Assembly (NCBI GenBank): GCA_015064205.1 | Contig: SVSR01000016.1 | Location: 1-38,697 of the forward strand | Length of the DNA: 38,697 nt | Reading direction: 5' to 3' | Source: Oscillospiraceae bacterium | GTDB lineage: Bacteria > Bacillota > Clostridia > Oscillospirales > CAG-272 | Shown here: positions 1 to 7,501 of the stretch, one piece after another | Layout: every line of letters begins with the position of its first letter | How positions within the stretch are numbered: the stretch's first letter is position 1 | Position numbers and translations under genes: made by a program | Notes under the pieces: generated by a model | What the model saw: only the letters and a program-made list of their open reading frames with translations | What the model was told of the DNA's origin: nothing | The model's database searches: none

Positions 1-593
1 ATATAGGCAGACGACATACGGCAGAAGACTTCTTTAATGCTTTTGAAATTGCAAGAAAGGTCGGAATAAAAACGATAAACTGCGATCTTATAGCAGGCCT
101 TCCGGGAGAAAGCTATCCGAGCTTTTCAAAATCTGTTGACGCTGTTATTGCCCTTGCGCCTGAGAACATAACCGTACACTCATTCTGTGTTAAAAAGTCT
201 GCTCAGGTACGTTATGAAGAAGGAATATTCTCTAAAGGACAGAATGATACTGTTAAGAGCGTTGATTATTCTCAGCTCAGACTTAAAAATTCAGGATATA
301 AGCCATACTATATGTACAGGCAGAAAAACAGCGTAAGCAATCTTGAAAACGTAAGCTTTACAGTAGAGGGGCACGCAGGCATTTACAACGTTCTCATAAT
401 GGAAGAGAACCATACTATATTTGCCGTAGGAGCAGGCGCTGTTTCCAAATTCGTAGGATACCTGCCTGACGGTGAAAAGAAGATAAAAAGACTGTTTATG
501 CCCAAATATCCATACGAGTATATGAGAATGGACGAACAAGAAAACGAAAAAAACATAAATGAGGAGATAGACAAATTCTTTTTATCAAAATAA
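1..593 (+). CDS. hemZ: HemZ-like radical SAM protein (coproporphyrinogen III oxidase family), 3' part
   Basis: The gene enters from the left edge; the first complete codon is at base 3 and the stop ends at 593, leaving the last 196 residues. The radical SAM core cysteines lie upstream of the window. What remains has family-typical blocks: IGRRHTAEDFFNAFEIAR, then CDLIAGLPGES, and a C-terminal part with YYMYRQKNSVSNLENV, which is characteristic of HemZ (YhaV), the oxygen-independent coproporphyrinogen dehydrogenase-like subgroup. HemZ proteins are cytoplasmic 4Fe-4S/SAM enzymes linked to haem biosynthesis, although many Clostridia carry them without a complete haem pathway. A short 33-bp gap separates it from the kinase gene, so cotranscription is likely. 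The family call is good; the substrate is inferred from the family only. Confidence 0.85.
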   Translation, partial: IGRRHTAEDFFNAFEIARKVGIKTINCDLIAGLPGESYPSFSKSVDAVIALAPENITVHSFCVKKSAQVRYEEGIFSKGQNDTVKSVDYSQLRLKNSGYKPYYMYRQKNSVSNLENVSFTVEGHAGIYNVLIMEENHTIFAVGAGAVSKFVGYLPDGEKKIKRLFMPKYPYEYMRMDEQENEKNINEEIDKFFLSK

Positions 594-626
594 TAAAAAA
601 CTTGTTTTATAGTTACGGAGGCAATT

Positions 627-1517
627 TTGGATATACGCATACGCTTTGATAGCAAGGCTGATATAAAACAATACGTAAGTGAATGTGAAAGTTGTTTTGA
701 CTTACAGATGGATAATTGCGTAAAGACGATAAAAAGTAAGGAAGATCTCAAATTTATAACCCTAAGCGGTCCTACCTGCTCCGGTAAGACTACGGCTTCG
801 GAAATAATAACGCGAGAGCTTGAAAAATCAGGACACAAAGTAAGTGTGGTGTCGATAGACGATTATTTTTATGATAGAAACGTTCTTAACTCAAAGAAGG
901 TTCTTGACTACGATTCGGTTGACACCATAGATCTTGCGCTTTTGTCTGAAACGGTAGAGGCGCTAGAAGACGGAAGAAGCGCTGACATACCGATATTTGA
1001 CTTTAAAAGCGGAAACAGAGTTGGATACAGGACTTATACTCCGGATAGTAGTGAAGTCATAATATTCGAAGGAATACAAGCGGTCTATCCACAAGTTTCG
1101 TGCCTTTTTGATAAAAACGATACGCTTGGCATATATATTAGTGTGGCAAACGATGCAATGTTTGATGATATGTGCGTGGATGCCAGAACGGTAAGACTTT
1201 TGCGCAGGCTTGTGCGCGACTGTAAAAAGCGTTCTTCTACACCGGAGTTTACGCTTACTTTATGGGAAAGCGTGTGTAAAAATGAAGATATTTCCATATT
1301 CCCTTATGAAAACGACTGCGATATAAAACTTGATTCGCTTTTAGGTTATGAGTTTTCGGTTATAAAGGACCGTGTACTGCCTCTTCTCGGTGAAATTGAT
1401 GAAGGCAGTATCCATTTTCAAAAAGCGAGAGAGCTTGAAAAAATATTTGTAAATATACAATCGGTGGATTCGTCGTTTGTACCGCATGATTCGCTTTTCA
1501 GGGAATTTATACCGTAA
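627..1517 (+). CDS. uridine kinase / phosphoribulokinase-family nucleoside kinase
   Basis: A 296-aa P-loop kinase. The Walker A motif is GPTCSGKT (residues 48-55), followed by the VVSIDDYFYDR block typical of uridine kinases, where the Asp residues bind the nucleoside and Mg2+. A later VIIFEGIQAVYP strand and a VRLLRRLVRDCKKR lid region also fit the PRK/UK family. It probably phosphorylates uridine or cytidine using a nucleoside triphosphate in pyrimidine salvage. It is longer than a minimal Udk (about 210 aa), with about 40 extra N-terminal and about 60 extra C-terminal residues, as in the Clostridial nucleoside kinase group. The start is TTG at 627, supported by a GGAGG ribosome binding site at 617-621; no ATG fits as well. 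The exact nucleoside is not shown by the sequence. Confidence 0.8.
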   Translation: MDIRIRFDSKADIKQYVSECESCFDLQMDNCVKTIKSKEDLKFITLSGPTCSGKTTASEIITRELEKSGHKVSVVSIDDYFYDRNVLNSKKVLDYDSVDTIDLALLSETVEALEDGRSADIPIFDFKSGNRVGYRTYTPDSSEVIIFEGIQAVYPQVSCLFDKNDTLGIYISVANDAMFDDMCVDARTVRLLRRLVRDCKKRSSTPEFTLTLWESVCKNEDISIFPYENDCDIKLDSLLGYEFSVIKDRVLPLLGEIDEGSIHFQKARELEKIFVNIQSVDSSFVPHDSLFREFIP

Positions 1518-1525
1518 TAAAAACA

Positions 1526-1539
1526 GCCGCAGGAGCGGC
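1526..1539 (+). other. short GC-rich intercistronic hairpin
   Basis: GCCGC (1526-1530), loop AGGA, GCGGC (1535-1539), just after the kinase stop and 14 bp before the next start. There is no T-tract, so it is not an obvious terminator. The same five-base stem with a four-base loop recurs at 36715-36728 between rex and the DnaD gene. It could stabilise an mRNA end or act as a weak pause. Confidence 0.4.
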
Positions 1540-1553
1540 AGATTGGAATTTCT

Positions 1554-3161
1554 ATGTCCTCACAAAAAAGATTTTTTTCGGGAATGATGTTGCTGACACT
1601 TTCAAACGTCGTAATTAAGGCTGTCGGGCTTCTCTTTAAGATCCCGCTTACCAATCTAATAGGCGAAACGGGTATGGGCTACTTTAATGCTGCGTATACG
1701 ATATACGCTTGGTTTTATATGCTCACAACGGCAGGCCTTTCGGTGGCGGTTTCTATGATAGTCAGCAAATACAGGGCGCGCGGTAATACGACGCAGATCA
1801 AGGTCGTGCTTCGTACTGTGCTTATATTGTTCTTTGCCATTGGTCTTATAGGTACGCTTGCTATGGTCTTTGGGGCACAGACTCTTGCCAATCTGATACG
1901 TGTACCCGAGGCGGCAATATGCATAATGGCTATTGCACCGTCACTGTTTTTCAGTTGCCTTGCAAGCTCGCTTCGCGGCTATTTTCAGGGTTATCAGGTA
2001 ATGTTCCCGACGGCAGTTTCGCAGATCATGGAGGCCTGCGGAAAGCTTTTTATTGGAATTTCGATAGCAAAATATACTCTTTCTTTGGGCATGGAGATTT
2101 CAGAGGTCGCTGCGTGCGCACTTCTTGGTATCGCGGTAGGTATCGCGGCAGGATTTTTATTCTTATGCTTTACTAAATTTTTCTTCAACGAAAATAAATA
2201 CAACAGCGAATATACAAAGCTTGACGATAATGATAAAATCCTTGGCTACTCAAAGATCGCGGCAATGCTTATAAAGATAGCGGTACCGATAACAATAAGT
2301 TCGTCTGTTATGAGTCTTACCAATATTTTTGATACACTTATAATGACAGACAGACTTATGGCATACGGATATACGAACGCAGAAGCTATAAAAATATACG
2401 GGAACTATACGTCGCTTGCAATGCCGATGTTCAATCTTCCGCCGGTGCTTATATATTCTATAACATATTCTGTTGTTCCGCTTATAACAGCGGCTGTAAC
2501 GAGAAGGGAAGACGACGTTGCAAAAAGATATATGCACTCGTCAATAAAGCTGACATCGCTTATAGCTATGCCGTGTGCTATCGGACTTAGTGTGCTTTCG
2601 TATCAGATACTAGCGCTGTTTTTCGATAAACATCTTGTTGATAACGGAGCAGGTATGCTGACATCGCTTGCACCGTCTGTTTTCTTCGTTTGTATTCTTG
2701 CTATAACCAATGCAATACTTCAGGCAAACGGATATGAAAAAAAGCCGATAGTATCAATGCTTGCCGGATCTGCGGTTAAACTTGTATCGAGTTATATGTT
2801 AATACCCGTGCTCGGACGTTACGGCTCACCCGTGGGAACTCTTCTTTGTTATGTTACGATAGTTATACTAAATATGTACTATGTTGCAAAATATACAAAG
2901 GTAATACCAAACGTCTGCGACGTTTATTTGAAACCTCTTGCATCAGGCGCTTTGTGCGGAATAGCAGCAATGGTAACAAGCCATGCTCTTTCAGGAACGC
3001 TTGGGCTTACACTGTCTACGGTGACGGCGATATTTTCAGCTGTTATCGTGTATTTTGCAAGCATACTTATAATGAGATGTCTTACAAAAGACGATATAAT
3101 GATACTTCCCAAGGGAGAGAAGATGTATGCGCTTCTCAAAAAAATAAAAGCGGTGAAATAA
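1554..3161 (+). CDS. SpoVB/YabM-type polysaccharide (lipid-linked) flippase
   Basis: A 535-aa polytopic membrane protein of the MOP superfamily with about 14 hydrophobic segments. It begins with the characteristic FFSGMMLLTLSNVVIKAVGL helix and the following IPLTNLIGETGMGYFNAAY block shared by SpoVB, YtgP (MurJ-type) and YabM. Such proteins flip undecaprenyl-linked sugars, including peptidoglycan precursors, across the cytoplasmic membrane, and SpoVB acts in spore cortex synthesis. The position directly before mazG, rqcP, yabP and yabQ matches the Bacillus subtilis yabM-yabN-yabO-yabP-yabQ-divIC order, so a YabM-type role is the likeliest. The ATG at 1554 has only a weak Shine-Dalgarno (TGGA). 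The stop is 2 bp before mazG, implying translational coupling. Paralogues within the family cannot be told apart from this sequence alone. Confidence 0.85.
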   Translation: MSSQKRFFSGMMLLTLSNVVIKAVGLLFKIPLTNLIGETGMGYFNAAYTIYAWFYMLTTAGLSVAVSMIVSKYRARGNTTQIKVVLRTVLILFFAIGLIGTLAMVFGAQTLANLIRVPEAAICIMAIAPSLFFSCLASSLRGYFQGYQVMFPTAVSQIMEACGKLFIGISIAKYTLSLGMEISEVAACALLGIAVGIAAGFLFLCFTKFFFNENKYNSEYTKLDDNDKILGYSKIAAMLIKIAVPITISSSVMSLTNIFDTLIMTDRLMAYGYTNAEAIKIYGNYTSLAMPMFNLPPVLIYSITYSVVPLITAAVTRREDDVAKRYMHSSIKLTSLIAMPCAIGLSVLSYQILALFFDKHLVDNGAGMLTSLAPSVFFVCILAITNAILQANGYEKKPIVSMLAGSAVKLVSSYMLIPVLGRYGSPVGTLLCYVTIVILNMYYVAKYTKVIPNVCDVYLKPLASGALCGIAAMVTSHALSGTLGLTLSTVTAIFSAVIVYFASILIMRCLTKDDIMILPKGEKMYALLKKIKAVK

Positions 3162-3163
3162 AC

Positions 3164-3838
3164 ATGGATAATATAAAAGAAATGAAGAGTAAATTATCAA
3201 GACTTGAAAACTATACTTTTTCCGATCTGTGCGATATAATAGGCGTGTTGCGTTCTCCTGAAGGATGCCCGTGGGACAGGGAACAGGACCATGAGAGCAT
3301 ACGAAAAAACTTTATTGAGGAAACTTATGAGGTAATAGAGGCGATCGACGACTCAGACACTGCTCATCTTTCGGAAGAGCTTGGTGACGTAATGCTTCAG
3401 ATACTTCTTCATGCCGAAATGGAAAAGGAAAAGAATAATTTTGACATATATGATGTTATAAACGGTATATCAAAAAAGCTTATACGCAGGCATCCGCATG
3501 TATTTGGCAAGGTTAGTGCAGACACGCCTGATGAGGTTAAGAAAAACTGGGATGCTATAAAAAGAAAAGAAAAAGGGCAGAATAACTTAAAAGAGGAGCT
3601 CGAGGGAATATCGAGAACTCTACCTTCGCTGATGCGTGCTCAGAAAATATTGAAAAAAGCTAAAAAAGCAGGAGTTGATATATGCCGGGAAAACGATGCT
3701 TTTGACTCTCTTGATGCAGATGGATTTGCTGATGTTTTAATGCGCTTGTGCGGCGCGGCAAACGATAAGGGTATAGACCTTGAAGAGATTTTTGACAAAA
3801 AATGTACTTTTGAGGTGCAAAATTCCAAAAATTTATGA
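3164..3838 (+). CDS. mazG: MazG nucleoside triphosphate pyrophosphohydrolase
   Basis: 224 aa from the ATG at 3164, two bases after the flippase stop; a longer open frame upstream runs through the flippase gene and is not coding. The N-terminal half carries the MazG signature: LRSPEGCPWDREQDHESIRK followed by EETYEVIEAID and EELGDVMLQILLHAEM, whose Glu and Asp residues bind Mg2+. HPHVFG and the KKNWDAIK segment are also typical. The enzyme hydrolyses (d)NTPs to NMP and pyrophosphate, cleaning the nucleotide pool. B. subtilis YabN has an extra N-terminal methylase-like domain, which is absent here. The C-terminal MazG half (from about residue 150) is shorter and more divergent, as usual. Confidence 0.93.
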   Translation: MDNIKEMKSKLSRLENYTFSDLCDIIGVLRSPEGCPWDREQDHESIRKNFIEETYEVIEAIDDSDTAHLSEELGDVMLQILLHAEMEKEKNNFDIYDVINGISKKLIRRHPHVFGKVSADTPDEVKKNWDAIKRKEKGQNNLKEELEGISRTLPSLMRAQKILKKAKKAGVDICRENDAFDSLDADGFADVLMRLCGAANDKGIDLEEIFDKKCTFEVQNSKNL

Positions 3839-3888
3839 ATAATTAACATAAAACCGGCTAAAAAAACGAAAAAAAATGAAAAAGCCCC

Positions 3889-3917
3889 TTGATATTCAAG
3901 GAAAATGATGATATAAT
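3889..3917 (+). promoter_or_regulatory. sigma-A type promoter of the HU gene
   Basis: TTGATA (3889-3894), a 17-bp spacer, then a perfect TATAAT (3912-3917). It sits 80 bp before the HU start codon and is one of the cleanest housekeeping promoters in the window, in keeping with high HU expression. It lies inside the sporulation/division cluster, so rqcP and possibly yabP downstream may also be read from it. Confidence 0.8.
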
Positions 3918-3930
3918 GATATTACCGATA

Positions 3931-3958
3931 TTGCGTTTGATAGTATGTATCAAAGCAA
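3931..3958 (+). promoter_or_regulatory. inverted repeat in the HU leader
   Basis: TTTGATA (3936-3942), loop GTATG, TATCAAA (3948-3954), extended by TTGC/GCAA at 3931-3934 and 3955-3958 with one bulged G. It begins about 14 bp after the -10 element, so it is transcribed. It could be a 5'-UTR stabilising hairpin or an operator. There is no T-tract, so it is not a terminator. Confidence 0.5.
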
Positions 3959-3997
3959 AAGAAAAACAAAAAAATATTAAAAAGGAAGGTTTTACCC

Positions 3998-4273
3998 ATG
4001 AACAAGACACAGTTAATCGAAGCTGTAGCAGCAGCATCCGGACTTAAGAAGAGCGAAAGCGAAAAGGCAGTTAACGCAGTATTTGCAGCAATCGAGGGAG
4101 CACTTGCAAAAGGCGATAAGGTTCAGCTCGTTGGATTCGGCACATTCGGCGTAAAGGAAAGAGCAGCTCGTCAGGGCCGTAACCCTCAGACAGGCGCAAC
4201 AATGACAATTCCTGCATCTAAGAACGTATCTTTCTCCGCAGGTTCTACACTCAAGGCAAAAGTAAACAAGTAA
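3998..4273 (+). CDS. hup: HU-family DNA-binding protein
   Basis: 91 aa, the normal length for HU. It begins [16 protein letters not shown] and contains the beta-arm region with [16 protein letters not shown], where the conserved Pro intercalates into DNA; the core [13 protein letters not shown] is standard. HU is an abundant homodimeric nucleoid protein that bends DNA. It has its own promoter and a strong AAGGAAGG ribosome binding site. Codons favour ATC and C-ending forms, unlike the ATA-rich neighbours, which suggests strong translation. Its insertion between mazG and rqcP is common in Clostridia but not found in B. subtilis. Confidence 0.97.
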   Translation: MNKTQLIEAVAAASGLKKSESEKAVNAVFAAIEGALAKGDKVQLVGFGTFGVKERAARQGRNPQTGATMTIPASKNVSFSAGSTLKAKVNK

Positions 4274-4277
4274 TTTA

Positions 4278-4523
4278 ATGCGTTTAGACAAGTTTTTAAA
4301 GGTATCGCGTATCATCAAGCGGCGTACGGTTGCTAACGATGCCTGCGACACTGAGCACGTAAGCGTAAACGGCAAACGCGCGAAGGCGTCGTACGATGTA
4401 AAAGAAAACGACATAATCGAGATACGATTCGGAGAGAGAACTCTCCGAATTCGTGTTCTTGATGTGCGTGACAGTGTTGCCAAAAGCGACGCTTCCTCGT
4501 TATACGAGGTAATTTCTCAGTAA
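4278..4523 (+). CDS. rqcP: RqcP (YabO), S4-domain ribosome quality-control factor
   Basis: 81 aa, essentially one S4 RNA-binding domain: MRLDKFLKVSRIIKRRTVAN, then CDTEHVSVNGKRAKASYDVK and a basic middle. This is the Hsp15/YabO family. In B. subtilis YabO was renamed RqcP; it works with RqcH on stalled 50S subunits to add C-terminal alanine tails to nascent chains. The start is 4 bp after the HU stop, so it is probably read with HU. There is no obvious separate Shine-Dalgarno beyond the end of the HU gene. The family call is secure; the role in this organism is inferred from orthology and synteny. Confidence 0.92.
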   Translation: MRLDKFLKVSRIIKRRTVANDACDTEHVSVNGKRAKASYDVKENDIIEIRFGERTLRIRVLDVRDSVAKSDASSLYEVISQ

Positions 4524-4539
4524 TACTCTGAACTTAACT

Positions 4540-4566
4540 TTAATATAATGTAACAGATTATATTAA
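4540..4566. promoter_or_regulatory. perfect 10-bp inverted repeat before yabP
   Basis: TTAATATAAT (4540-4549), spacer GTAACAG, ATTATATTAA (4557-4566). The right arm ends directly next to the yabP ribosome binding site (GGAGG at 4570-4574). It could be an operator for a sporulation regulator or an AU-rich RNA hairpin affecting yabP translation. The left arm also contains a TATAAT-like hexamer (4544-4549) but no matching -35 is visible 17 bp upstream. Confidence 0.55.
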
Positions 4567-4584
4567 GGCGGAGGATTACTTAGA

Positions 4585-4857
4585 GTGGAACAGACCGAAA
4601 AAACTGTACATGAAATAAAAATGGACGGCAGAGCAACGCTTCGTGTCAGCGGAGTTGAGGACGTGCTTGGATTTGATGAAACGTCGGTGGTGCTTTGTAC
4701 GTGCATGGATATTCTGAATATAGACGGAAGCGGACTTCACATTGTAAAGCTCGATGTGTCTTCAGGAACACTTGAAATTGAAGGGCGTATAGACTCGCTT
4801 TATTATACAGTTCCTGCTTCGAAAAAACGCGGCTTATTTGGATCGCGCGAGCGTTGA
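4585..4857 (+). CDS. yabP: YabP, sporulation protein
   Basis: 90 aa of the YabP family. The frame starts at GTG 4585, placed by a strong GGAGG (4570-4574). Recognisable blocks are MDGRATLRVSGVEDVLGFDE and the ending LHIVKLDVSSGTLEIEGRID. YabP is a mother-cell sporulation protein in B. subtilis, made under sigma E and required for spore formation in many Bacillota, with no known enzymatic activity. It directly precedes yabQ (one-base gap), as in other endospore formers, and is good evidence that this organism belongs to a sporulating lineage. No transmembrane segment is present. Confidence 0.93.
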   Translation: MEQTEKTVHEIKMDGRATLRVSGVEDVLGFDETSVVLCTCMDILNIDGSGLHIVKLDVSSGTLEIEGRIDSLYYTVPASKKRGLFGSRER

Positions 4858-4858
4858 T

Positions 4859-5536
4859 ATGGCTTTTGAAATATCGGGCGCACAACCTCTCGTACTTTTT
4901 TTGTATGCGTTATTTATGGGCGTGCTTTTCGGCATGCTTTACGATATCTTCAGAATATCAAGGGTGATGCTTACGGGTGTTGGCATAGGCGCAGGCCGTG
5001 CGGCTTCTGAAAGAATAGACCTTATAACAAAAAGAATACGCTCACACCCTGTCGGTGAATTCACTATGGTTGGAAAGATAAAAAACAGAATGATAACTGC
5101 GATAATTTTTGTCGAGGATCTGCTGTTTTTTGTTATTTGTGCTATACTTTTTACCATATTTTTGTATGAGTTAAACTTCGGTCAGCCGCGTCTGTATATA
5201 TGTCTTGCAACAGTAGCAGGATTTGCGCTGTATTATAATACAGTCGGACGGTTGGTCGCGGCGATGTCCGGAATAGCGGTATCGTTAATACGGCTTTTCC
5301 TGACGTTTTTGATATTCAAAGCATTAATGCCGGTAATACGGTTTATTGCATGTGCAATATCGGTACCTGTATATGCATATATGAAGAGAAGCATCATAGC
5401 GACGGGCGAGAGGGAAACAGCCAGGCTTTTTATGATGTCGCAATCAGGATTTGAAATATCCCGAAAGGAAGTTAAAAACTCAAAAAGGAGAAGCGGACAT
5501 GAAAGAGCCGATGAAAAAGATAAGTGCTCCGGCTAA
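4859..5536 (+). CDS. yabQ: YabQ, sporulation membrane protein
   Basis: 225 aa from the ATG at 4859, one base after the yabP stop; a TTG 21 bp earlier would overlap yabP and is less likely. The protein opens with QPLVLFLYALFMGVLFGMLY, the usual YabQ helix, and has further membrane segments at about residues 80-105 and 110-170. The C-terminus is basic and soluble. In B. subtilis YabQ is a sigma E-controlled membrane protein needed for spore cortex formation. The 3' end overlaps the divIC start by 38 bp in another frame, which suggests coupling between sporulation and division genes in one transcript. Confidence 0.9.
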   Translation: MAFEISGAQPLVLFLYALFMGVLFGMLYDIFRISRVMLTGVGIGAGRAASERIDLITKRIRSHPVGEFTMVGKIKNRMITAIIFVEDLLFFVICAILFTIFLYELNFGQPRLYICLATVAGFALYYNTVGRLVAAMSGIAVSLIRLFLTFLIFKALMPVIRFIACAISVPVYAYMKRSIIATGERETARLFMMSQSGFEISRKEVKNSKRRSGHERADEKDKCSG

Positions 5537-5786
5537 AATAGCAATAGCGATAGCGGTAGTCTTTTGCGTTGTCAGAATTGTCAGCTATCAGATTGAGTAT
5601 TCAAGTCTAAGGGCTCAGCAGGCAGACATACAGGAAAAGATCGAGTACTATACCGAGCGGGTGGATGAGCTTGAAAATAAGCTTGAAGCACCGTTTGATG
5701 ACGAGTACATAATAAAAGTCGCAAAAGAAAAGCTTAATTATTGTCTTCCCGAGGAAATAATATTCTACAATGATCTCGAGCAATAA
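5499..5786 (+). CDS. divIC: DivIC/FtsB-like septum formation initiator
   Basis: 95 aa from the ATG at 5499, preceded by AAGGAG at 5485-5490. There is one transmembrane helix (about residues 10-27), then a coiled coil (LRAQQADIQEKIEYYTERVD) and the conserved C-terminal part with AKEKLNYCLPEEIIF. This is the classic bitopic layout of FtsB/DivIC, a scaffold of the divisome that binds FtsL and DivIB/FtsQ at midcell. It is the last gene of the flippase-mazG-yabP-yabQ cluster, just as divIC is in B. subtilis, and a terminator follows at once. The longer frame upstream (from 5451) overlaps yabQ and lacks a ribosome binding site. Confidence 0.88.
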   Translation: MKEPMKKISAPAKIAIAIAVVFCVVRIVSYQIEYSSLRAQQADIQEKIEYYTERVDELENKLEAPFDDEYIIKVAKEKLNYCLPEEIIFYNDLEQ

Positions 5787-5798
5787 AAAAACGAAATT

Positions 5799-5837
5799 AC
5801 TGTATATGTGAGCTCGCGCCGCATATACAGTATTTTT
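5799..5837 (+). terminator. terminator after divIC
   Basis: ACTGTATATG (5799-5808) pairs with CATATACAGT (5822-5831), loop of 13 bases, followed by ATTTTT. It closes the flippase-to-divIC cluster. Confidence 0.75.
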
Positions 5838-5963
5838 GTTGAAAGAGTCATTATGGCTCTATGAATGATGCTGCTGAAATGAATATTCCCGTCTTGATTC
5901 ATCAAATTTAAATCAGCAAACGGAAAAATGAAAGAGACCGGGCTAAATAAGGAAATATAAATT

Positions 5964-7322
5964 ATGGAAAATAAGAAAAAGCGATTGCTTTCACTTAGCT
6001 GTGTCGGTATTTCGGTTATATTACTTATTATTGCGTGTGTATTTTGCGCTTTATATATAAAGCATAACCGTATAAATCAGAAGCTTGAAAGCGAGATCGG
6101 CTTTATAAATATAAAACTTGAAGAAAATGCAAGTCTGCTTGCTTCGGCTAATGACCGCAACAGAGAACTGGAAAAGGAGCTTGAAGGCACAAAGGAATAT
6201 TACCTTGGATATTACGAGGGGATAATTGCGAAAGAAAAGGCTGAAAAAGATGCGCTTGGTGAAAACTACGATGAGCTGAAAGAAGAGCTTGAAAGGCAAA
6301 AGGGTGAAAAAGGTTTTGATATATCAGAACTCGAGAGCATAATTTCGTCTATAGAAACGCTGGCGGAAAACGGCCCCGGTATCGTCCGTGTAAAGCGAAG
6401 CGAAGATGAGATAAAGAAACTTTTTGAAGAAACCGGCGAGGATGTTTTTGGACACAAATGGGTAAGTGCTGCAGAGTTTATTTCGGATTCTGAAGAAAAG
6501 TTTGGAAAAGAAATTGCTGCAAATCTTCCGCTTTCTTATAAGCTTGCGGGCACAGAAGCGGATGCCCCGAATATAGCCGTGTACTATGAGGATCTGACAA
6601 CAGGTTATAAGTACTCGTATAATGGAGATAAGATATTTGACAGCGCAAGCGTTATGAAGGCGCCGTATATTACATCGATTCTCAAAGCGGCTTCGGAATT
6701 CGAAAACGGTGAGCTTGAAGCATCACTCAGCGATGAAAAATACTCCGTGGAAGCGCTTGAAGAGATGTTTGTGCTTGATGATAAAATAGTACTTGATCTT
6801 GAAAGCATGAGCGTTGACGGCTCGGGTGTGCTTAAAAACGCAAATGACGGCGACGAATTTTCGTATACTGAGCTTATGGGTTATGCACTTAAAAACAGCG
6901 ATAATATAGCATTTTCGCTGGTGAAGGACAGATTTACCAGTAAATGGTACTTTGACTTTGTTAGAGAAGTTGGAGCATACGCTCCTCTTTCTAACTCCGT
7001 TAATATGACGGTACGTGATGCAGGCAAGCTGTTTAGCGGAATTTACAGTTTTACGCTTGATAATGAAAAATACGGCAGCTTTGTGAAAGACTCGCTTACG
7101 GATTCAGCGCATAAAGTGCTCTCCCAAAGCGTGTTTGGCAAAGAAATCGTACATAAATACGGTTGGGACGAAAACGCTTATCATGACGCGGCAATAATAT
7201 ACGGCGAGCATCCGTATATAGCGATAGTGTTCACTGACATGGACTGCGGCGGTGCAGATACGGATAAATATATACGTGAAATATTTAAAAAGATAAAAGA
7301 ACTTCATGAATTTTTGAATTAA
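5964..7322 (+). CDS. membrane-anchored serine hydrolase, class A beta-lactamase fold
   Basis: 452 aa. An N-terminal signal anchor (about residues 13-32) is followed by a long coiled coil (about 37-115) and a beta-lactamase-fold domain (about 185-445). Active-site motifs are present: S229-V-M-K232 (SxxK), S312-D-N314 (SDN), and HKYG at 397-400 where KTG is usual, so the third motif is degenerate. It is therefore likely a cell-wall-facing D,D-peptidase-like or serine hydrolase enzyme rather than a secreted drug-resistance beta-lactamase; no clear omega-loop Glu is evident. The coiled-coil stalk suggests it works away from the membrane or in a complex. It lies downstream of the divIC terminator and no convincing promoter was found in the 127-bp gap. 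Confidence 0.75.
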   Translation: MENKKKRLLSLSCVGISVILLIIACVFCALYIKHNRINQKLESEIGFINIKLEENASLLASANDRNRELEKELEGTKEYYLGYYEGIIAKEKAEKDALGENYDELKEELERQKGEKGFDISELESIISSIETLAENGPGIVRVKRSEDEIKKLFEETGEDVFGHKWVSAAEFISDSEEKFGKEIAANLPLSYKLAGTEADAPNIAVYYEDLTTGYKYSYNGDKIFDSASVMKAPYITSILKAASEFENGELEASLSDEKYSVEALEEMFVLDDKIVLDLESMSVDGSGVLKNANDGDEFSYTELMGYALKNSDNIAFSLVKDRFTSKWYFDFVREVGAYAPLSNSVNMTVRDAGKLFSGIYSFTLDNEKYGSFVKDSLTDSAHKVLSQSVFGKEIVHKYGWDENAYHDAAIIYGEHPYIAIVFTDMDCGGADTDKYIREIFKKIKELHEFLN

Positions 7323-7382
7323 AAGCTTGCTTTACTTTATCACGGTCAATAATAATATAAAGTATTGTTGTTGAGGTGCAGG

Positions 7383-7493
7383 ATGAAAAAGCAAAAAAGT
7401 GATTTCAAAAGCGCTTTTTATCTGTCGCTGATTATTTTTTCTGTGGCGGCGGTTATAGTAGGTGTAATAGTAGTTGAAACGGTAAGGTTTTAG
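7383..7493 (+). CDS. 36-aa single-pass membrane protein, unknown
   Basis: A short frame: start ATG 7383, stop TAG 7491-7493, encoding MKKQKSDFKSAFYLSLIIFS and then a hydrophobic helix ending VIVVETVRF. A GAGGTG ribosome binding site at 7373-7378 precedes it. A basic N-terminus plus one transmembrane helix gives a typical small bitopic protein with its N-terminus in the cytoplasm. It lies in the gap between the serine hydrolase and rsuA genes, 8 bp before the latter. I do not recognise a family. Support comes from the good ribosome binding site, the amphipathic-then-hydrophobic layout, and codon use like that of its neighbours. Confidence 0.55.
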   Translation: MKKQKSDFKSAFYLSLIIFSVAAVIVGVIVVETVRF

Positions 7494-7501
7494 GTGATGC
7501 T

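Noticed and set aside
2846-3163. N-terminal extension of mazG
   Set aside because: The extension overlaps the conserved flippase end; the MazG family starts at the ATG at 3164, two bases after the flippase stop.
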